From contig FN648422.1 of NCBI GenBank assembly GCA_000310025.1, forward strand, positions 173,416 to 237,415: a DNA stretch of 64,000 nt, given 5' to 3'. Below are positions 58,573 to 64,000 of this stretch, piece by piece. The notes under the pieces are model-generated. The model searched no databases and had not been told where the DNA came from. It worked only from the letters and a program-made list of their open reading frames with translations. This DNA comes from Ectocarpus siliculosus. Its lineage: Eukaryota; Sar; Phaeophyceae; Ectocarpales; Ectocarpaceae. Each line of letters opens with the position of its first letter. Positions within the stretch are counted from its first letter, which is position 1. Position numbers and translations under genes: made by a program.

Positions 58573-61036
58573 ATGGCTCCTACGCTCAACCAGCAACAGA
58601 ATAAATTCTTCGAGACTCTTTCCGAATGCGACCGAGCCGCCCTCAACGGCATGAATCCTGCTTCGAAAAAACAAATGATCGAAAGGATGATCGCCTCTCA
58701 CAAGAGGGTCGCGGACAAAGTGTCGGCCTCATCATCATCCGACGTTTACGTCCGAACACCGTCCTTCGCCATCAGAGGCGACACCGACTCCTGCATCCTC
58801 TGCAGCGGGGCAAGCGCGGACTTCCATCAATCACACTTTAGTTTCATGTGAGTGAGTGAGTTACTTCTTTCACCGACAGTAATAAGCTGAATGTCGTTGA
58901 TGTGCTCGCATTTTTTGTGTGGTTGAAAAATCGCATCACACGCGCTGCGTTGAACGCGAGTTGCATGCATGCATGCTGCATGGATGGTCACACCAAATCA
59001 ACGTATGCTTCAACTAACTGTGCCTGCCACACATTACGAAAGATAGACAGACACATCCAACCACCATCATCACAGTCCTATAAGAGGGTTCAACTAAATC
59101 GATACGCTCGCGCCTTCGAATGGCGAAAATATTCCGTGGTACGCATGCAGCTGTTCACGTTCACGTCGCATGTATGCGCACGTCGGCTACATCCAGCTCG
59201 CGCACATTGATTGGAAGTAAGTTGTCTACTCCTCCTGTCTCCTCGTTCGTGTACTCCCACTGCTTGACGCTGACTGACTGACTGACTGATGACCTCGATT
59301 TACTCTCACTCCCGCCTTGCCAGCACGTTCTAACTACACTGCCTACCTAATCATCATCGTTCGCGAAGCAATCCACGTGTCGTATTTCCTTCTTCTGTTC
59401 TTTCAACACCTTCTACGTCAGCCGTCAGCCGATCGCTTCCATATCCCACTCTTGGCATACAACTCTTTCGGCTCCATCGAATCCGTTATCGTTGAAACCA
59501 AACATCCACATATATAGCGAGTATTTCAGATGGATCCAACCTAAGGGGGGAGGAGTCTGAAATTGGTGTTTATTGGAGTTGATGAGAAGTGAGCATTTAT
59601 TATTATGTGCCAAAGAGGATGTCTGCGTGCGTATAGAAGAGGAGGCATGCGCACCGAGAGAAGGCAGCTGCTCGCAGGACATTCCGTTTGCGCCCGATGA
59701 CGTTGAAGCATCATCAGTGCTGGAGCACAGGGACTGCTAAACGTACGAGTGGACAACACTGCCAGCTACTCCTTTTTAAGACTTTTTGTTCCGGGGAGTT
59801 AGGGTTTTTTTTTTTCCCTTCCACCCCCCCCTGAAATTTTTTTTTCAAATAAAAGGGGGGGGGGGGGGGGGGGCGATAACTAAGGTATGTGTACCGGGAG
59901 GATACATATATAGGGGACATGTCGATATATGATTGCTATTATTCCACGGGGAACTGGGTTATGAGGGTCCGATTGGGGAGGTGGATGTCAATGGTATGGA
60001 GTACCATTGGGGGTCTCGGTGTACTGAGACGGCATTTTGTTAGGGCCTGCCAGTTGACATGGAAAGGGAACTTGGACTCTGGAGGAGAGAGGGAAGCGAC
60101 CGGTGTCGTCCCCTCGTTATTGGCCAGAGAGTTACCTTCCAGACTTCGTGGAAAATAATAATAAAAATGACACTTCGGAAAAATACAATAAATGTGTATT
60201 CGCCGCATCCTGTTTCGCCGTCTCCTAAACGTATTGCTGTAATTTTTGCTGCAGAAAAAGTTTTTCGCCCCAAATAATTTTGTAGGATTCATCCATACAT
60301 CAACATACATCAAGCAGAGCGCCCGTTGGGATCCACCATCTCTAACATTCATCATAACCTGTCCCTGCTCCTTCAGGTGCCCCAAACCATGCTACCTCTT
60401 TGTGGCTCAAACGGCCAAGGAAGGGCAACGTCCCGAGAAGGCTCCCCTCACGTGCGAATCATGCCAACTGCCCATGGCCACGCACACCGCCTACTGGCCG
60501 CGAAACGACGAAGGCGGCAACCGCCGCTATAATCACGTCAACGCTACGGAATGCATCCCAAACGATGCCGATAAGGGCAAGTGCGGCATGTGCAACGCAG
60601 ACGACGTAGACCGTGTCACCATCAACGCAGTCGGCCGCGAGGCTGAAGACCAAAAGGTGTGTCATAAGTCGCATGTTTCATTCGTCTTCCAAACTACTCA
60701 GTATGCCCTCCTACTAATAATATACTACCAATAAATGTGTACTTGTACTACTGTACCAACCTATTCTCTGCACCGACTACCATTCAACCCTCGTCTCCTC
60801 CGGCATAATAGGTGGACCAAACATCATTATCACCTCGCGTTGTTCGACCACCCACAATTAATTGTGCCATCATTCATTCTTTACCGATTACAACATGACA
60901 ACAGGTGATCTGCCACCCGTGCTTCCTGCTCCACCGCACGGACAACCTGCAGTCGTGCCAGCCCGCCGCCATACAGAAACGGGAGAGCAAGAAGCTCCAC
61001 ACGTCGCCGGCAAAGCGCGCTAGGTCGTCTTGCTGA
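58573..61036 (+). CDS. Cys-rich putative zinc-binding protein 2
   Basis: Exons 58573-58847, 60377-60656 and 60905-61036 join in phase to 228 residues, ending at TGA 61034-61036. The start MAPTLNQQQNKFFETLSECD has a strong ACCATGG context. Cys pairs: CILCSGA, CPKPCYLF, TCESCQLPM, a lone C in TECIPN, KCGMCNADD and VICHPCFLLHRTDNLQSC; then a basic tail KRESKKLHTSPAKRAR. The spacing suggests two or three zinc ribbons, but no named family. Donor GTGAGTGAG, acceptors cttcag and caacag. Intact splice sites and frame argue for recent function. The gene lies wholly inside the 5.9 kb insertion, so it is mobile-element cargo. Compare the 245-residue Cys-rich gene at 38349-39699. Confidence 0.7.
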
Positions 61037-61716
61037 CGACTCATCTGTTGCTATTTTTGCATTTCGACTAGTAGGATATTTTTTGCTCTTTTTTTGTTTT
61101 TTAGCACCACCTATGCCACGCCATACGGCCTTTCTTATTATCGGTTCGGATATTGCTAGTTTTTTTTTACACTCCGCGCCACGCGTGCGTCCGTGCGTGC
61201 GCGCTTTTTCCCCGGTTTGTTTACCAGGCCGTCTTATATAGCTGCCTCCCCTTCTTTACGGTGTGGCCATTCCGTTGTAGTATGTACGTTTCCCTTATTA
61301 GCTGTTGTTATCGTCTTCCTTTACGATTGATTCTGATTTTAGGGGTTCTTTTCATGCAACTCGGTTTTTCCATTTGCCTATTTTTCTTTTTGTCGCATTT
61401 TTGCGGTTGGTTTGGAGATATTATCTTCTTTTTTTTCGCACCACGCTTGCGTGCGTGCGTTCCTTTTTCCAGGTTTTATTCGCGGGCTTCCCGCAATCAA
61501 TATGTCCTTACTTTACTTCTTCTCCTTCGACGTGGTGGATGAATGAATGAATGGTTTATTTTTCATTATACCACACTCTACTACAATGTACTGCTGTTGT
61601 TACTCCTGTATGCAGTGCCGGCGTTGTGGTTCGAATAGACTACGAGAACTTCATTCAGCAAAAAAATGGGTGAAAAAATCAATTGGGAAAGCAGCCGTGG
61701 GCACACGGCAATCTAT
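61037..61716. other. 3' part of the 5.9 kb insertion, no gene seen
   Basis: T-rich sequence with small duplications (gcgtgcgtccgtgcgtgcgcg at 61185 and gcttgcgtgcgtgcgttcct at 61446). It probably includes the 3' UTR of the Cys-rich gene and ends with the hairpin at 61694-61709. Confidence 0.5.
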
Positions 61717-63180
61717 AAAAAAACAATCAGCAGGAAGTTCTCGTAGCCACACTCTTTCCTTGTGGGATGCGGGAACACACAGCAGTCAGTGTGGCAACAA
61801 CAGGTCTTCGCCGGTCGTGACTGCAGTGCATACTCGGATGCCCAACCAGCGCCTCACCCGTGTAGTTGTTGAAGTGCATGCCGTAATGCGCCGTCACGAA
61901 CGCGTACCCCCGGGCCATGAAGTACACGTGTAGGTCGCCTGCCCACTGGATGCCCACCTCTTGCAGGCATATCACAGACCCTTTCGATATCTGCAACGCG
62001 CACACGACACACGATACACGCCAAAAGCAAGGAGGTGGGAAATGTTTGGGTCCCTTGGGTCAAATCATGGCAAAATCTCCTCCCTGCAGGGAAGCTGTGT
62101 CGAGCTGTACATCGGCTGTAAGCGGTGGTGTGCAGTTGGAAAGGGGTCGGGACCCGGTTCCAAGCAACTGACTGCGACAAGATTACGGCGGCGTTGGGGT
62201 AGCGCCTGGCTATCTCGCTGTGTAGCAGCAACTGCACGAGAAGCAAGCAGCACAAGAAACATGCACACAGACAAGATGCATCGACTTCGATGTTCGATGT
62301 CGTGGCTCTGTGCTACATATACATGAACAGCAGCTAGCTGCTGTCAAGCCGTGTTGCCGTGTTCCGCCCGCACCCGCCTACCTCCGCATCCAGCTTGTGC
62401 TTGACCCTCTTCAACCGGGTGGGAGCATCCAAGTTCCTAGGGCTGCACTGAGGGAACCAGGTCGGCTCCGCCAGGTGGCTGCAGAGGATATTGTACGTCG
62501 CCACGCGGAAGTCCATCTTGTTCGGCCTCTTGGACCAGGAGCACTTGAGCACGAGGTTGGCAGGAGGCGGTGTGGGCCGCACGACAGTTACATTTTACGA
62601 TCCGTGCGAAGGGATCCTCCCGCACCCCGCACGAGGCGGCTGCAGTGGGGACGAAGGTACAGTACTACTCCTCGCGAACAGAAGGGAAGAAGCAGCGCGG
62701 TGGCCAGTCCAGGCAAGCGATCTCATGCACAGCAGAAGAAGGAGGAGAGCGTGGCGGTGGCACCCGGGGTTCGCCACGTTTCCGGCGACAACTGGGCTCG
62801 CCGCACGAGAGCTCTCCAGTTCTGATACGCCAAGGCCAGAAAAGTTTGCTCGGCTGGGCGAAGGTTTCAATGGAAGTTTGGGAGGCATTTTTATGTATGA
62901 TTTAAAGTATGAGGAGCCCTGCCCACCCACACCCCCTGGTTGCTCCCCGCTGGGCAGGACATCCCTCATCGGCAGACCGTTGCTGCCAATGGCGCGATTC
63001 CCGCAGCAGAGAGGACTCGTCTCGGCCCTTGCGGTGGGCCTTGCGATGACCACGAGGGTGGCTTCTTTCAGGTGAATTGTGAATACAGCAGTTGGTTCAG
63101 AACGTACGTGAGGCCCTCTCTGTCATCGCATCTCATTGACTGTTACTTTGTACACGCTGACAACATACAAACCAACACTG

Positions 63181-63181
<1 letters not shown>

Positions 63182-63219
<38 letters not shown>
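63182..63219 (+). repeat. (CTG)n microsatellite
   Basis: About 12 CTG/CTA units in unit 2. The homologous place in unit 1 (31889-31908) has about six, so the tract differs in length between the duplicated copies. Confidence 0.9.
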
Positions 63220-63494
63220 AATGCTTCACTTAGGCGTCGTTCGTGCGGCACGGCCTGACAATCATGGGGCGTTGCTTACTGTGGGAATAGTTTAAACTGT
63301 CAGTCACCCTTGTGGGTTGTCGGTGGAGTTGTGGTGTCACCGGCATGCAACGGCAGCGTCATGTTGTTCAACACAGCGGTGTCATATCTAGACCGCTGTC
63401 TGAGCACGGACACTATAGTGGAGGTGTACACACACGACAACAGCGTTCTCGTCGGCCGCTCGTTTGTGATGTGCATTACGCCTCCATCATGTGT

Positions 63495-64000
63495 ACCACT
63501 GCTGTGTTCCGGACAGCGCAGTACATTGACATGCATAGCTGCGTTAATTCTGTACTGCAACCCCGTTCGCTGGCATGCCTGAGTAGCACCATCGGCGGAA
63601 CTGCGGTACAGCACCACACACCAGCAGTCACGTGTTAGCGCTCTCTTAGACCCGCAGGTGCTTGTGTGTGTGCCTTTCGAGCTTCAACCGCAGATCAGAC
63701 CCAGACGAGCACCCTGTAAACCAGTGAATGGTTATTCGATACTTCGGCGGCTCCCTGCTGCAGTCGTGTTGACAACCTGTGTCGTGTGGCAAGACCGTCA
63801 AGTCTGCAGCCGTCGGACAAGCGAAACATGCAAGCAGTATGCAGCCTCACGGCTTTGTCTATAACTACCCCCTTTATCCTGAACCAATTACATTCCCTTC
63901 TCGACGAAATCCGCACATGAGACGTGTAGACAGCTGTGGCATCAGTTAGTCCACCGCCGATCCTCAAGCACGTGTCCTCTCTCGTCCCGCCCCCCCCCCA
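63495..64000 (+). repeat. Spacer D, unit-2 copy (uninterrupted)
   Basis: Matches 40675-40765 joined to 44493-44905 and reaches the same poly-C tract at the window edge. It is the empty-site reference for the 3.7 kb TIR element. No gene is recognisable within it. Confidence 0.93.

Larger units (their letters stand above)
55804..61716 (+). mobile_element. 5.9 kb Helitron-like gene-carrying insertion in intron 2 of EEP copy B
   Basis: Copy A reads gagcacaat|aaaaaaacaatcagcagg (30488/30489). Copy B has 5913 extra bases there, with no target duplication and a one-base T ambiguity, i.e. insertion at an AT/TA dinucleotide. The 5' end tccccaattgcaaattgggg is a perfect stem-loop (8-bp stem, 55805-55823). 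The 3' end has a perfect 6-bp hairpin gccgtg-ggca-cacggc (61694-61709) 7 nt before the end (aatctat). A subterminal caattgggaa (61680) is inverted relative to the 5' ttccccaattg. These are Helitron/Helentron-type features, although the end is CTAT rather than CTRR. No Rep, transposase or RT is encoded; the cargo is a coiled-coil frame and a Cys-rich gene. Confidence 0.8.
45340..62690 (-). pseudogene. EEP nuclease, copy B, broken by a deletion and two large insertions
   Basis: Exon equivalents on minus: 62382 upward (exon 1), 61990-61858, 55366-55186 (remnant of exon 3), 47477-47219, 46914-46775, 46370-46299 and 45462-45340. Residue differences from copy A are few. Exon 3 has lost its upstream half and acceptor in a deletion equal to 29535-30053 of copy A. 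Intron 3 holds a 6966-bp insertion (47690-54655) and intron 2 holds 5913 bp (55804-61716). Near exon 1 an extra 48-bp segment (about 62582-62631) replaces the copy A sequence and alters the N-terminus. Without the VALAWPLDKYE segment the catalytic domain cannot be whole. Confidence 0.9.

Overview
This is nuclear DNA from a eukaryote with many introns, most likely a photosynthetic stramenopile and probably a brown alga. Evidence: multi-exon genes with GT-AG introns and pyrimidine-rich 3' ends; homologues of general eukaryotic genes (USP40, MORN2, RAE1); and a DUF4336 protein whose N-terminus looks like a bipartite heterokont plastid presequence (signal peptide, then a GA|FTASP cleavage motif). 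The species assignment is inference. Exon models were built by hand from reading frame, splice sites and family similarity; all joined phases close.

Left part (1-21.0 kb), an ordinary gene-dense region. A USP40-like deubiquitinase (minus, 5040 to beyond the left edge) diverges from a MORN2-like gene (6435-8471, plus). RAE1 (minus, 15664-9917) converges on MORN2 and diverges, across only 274 bp, from the plastid DUF4336 gene (15939-21027, plus). From 21.0 to 26.8 kb there are no genes I can support, only diverged direct duplications and a short SINE-like repeat.

Right part (26.8-64.0 kb), a duplicated locus heavily invaded by mobile DNA. The unit is an endonuclease/exonuclease/phosphatase (EEP, CCR4/Angel-like) gene on minus, then a spacer called D here, then the start of a bacterial-type threonyl-tRNA synthetase (ThrRS) gene on plus. 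EEP copy A (26811-31455) is intact (460 codons). Copy B (45340-62690) is a pseudogene: most of exon 3 is deleted and two introns carry insertions of about 7.0 kb and 5.9 kb. Between copy A and its spacer lies an 8.6 kb block with an autonomous Helentron-type Helitron (Rep-helicase plus an OTU reading frame) and a Cys-rich gene. Spacer D is split in unit 1 by a 3.7 kb terminal-inverted-repeat element carrying a LINE reverse-transcriptase fragment. The 7.0 kb insertion in copy B holds a recent but internally deleted Ty3/Gypsy element. The 5.9 kb insertion has no transposase and Helitron-like ends; it carries a coiled-coil repeat frame and a second three-exon Cys-rich gene.

Because the locus is duplicated, each copy acts as the empty site for insertions in the other, so several element boundaries can be read almost to the base. 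Both 100-N gaps look like assembly artefacts: the sequence on either side of each gap overlaps.
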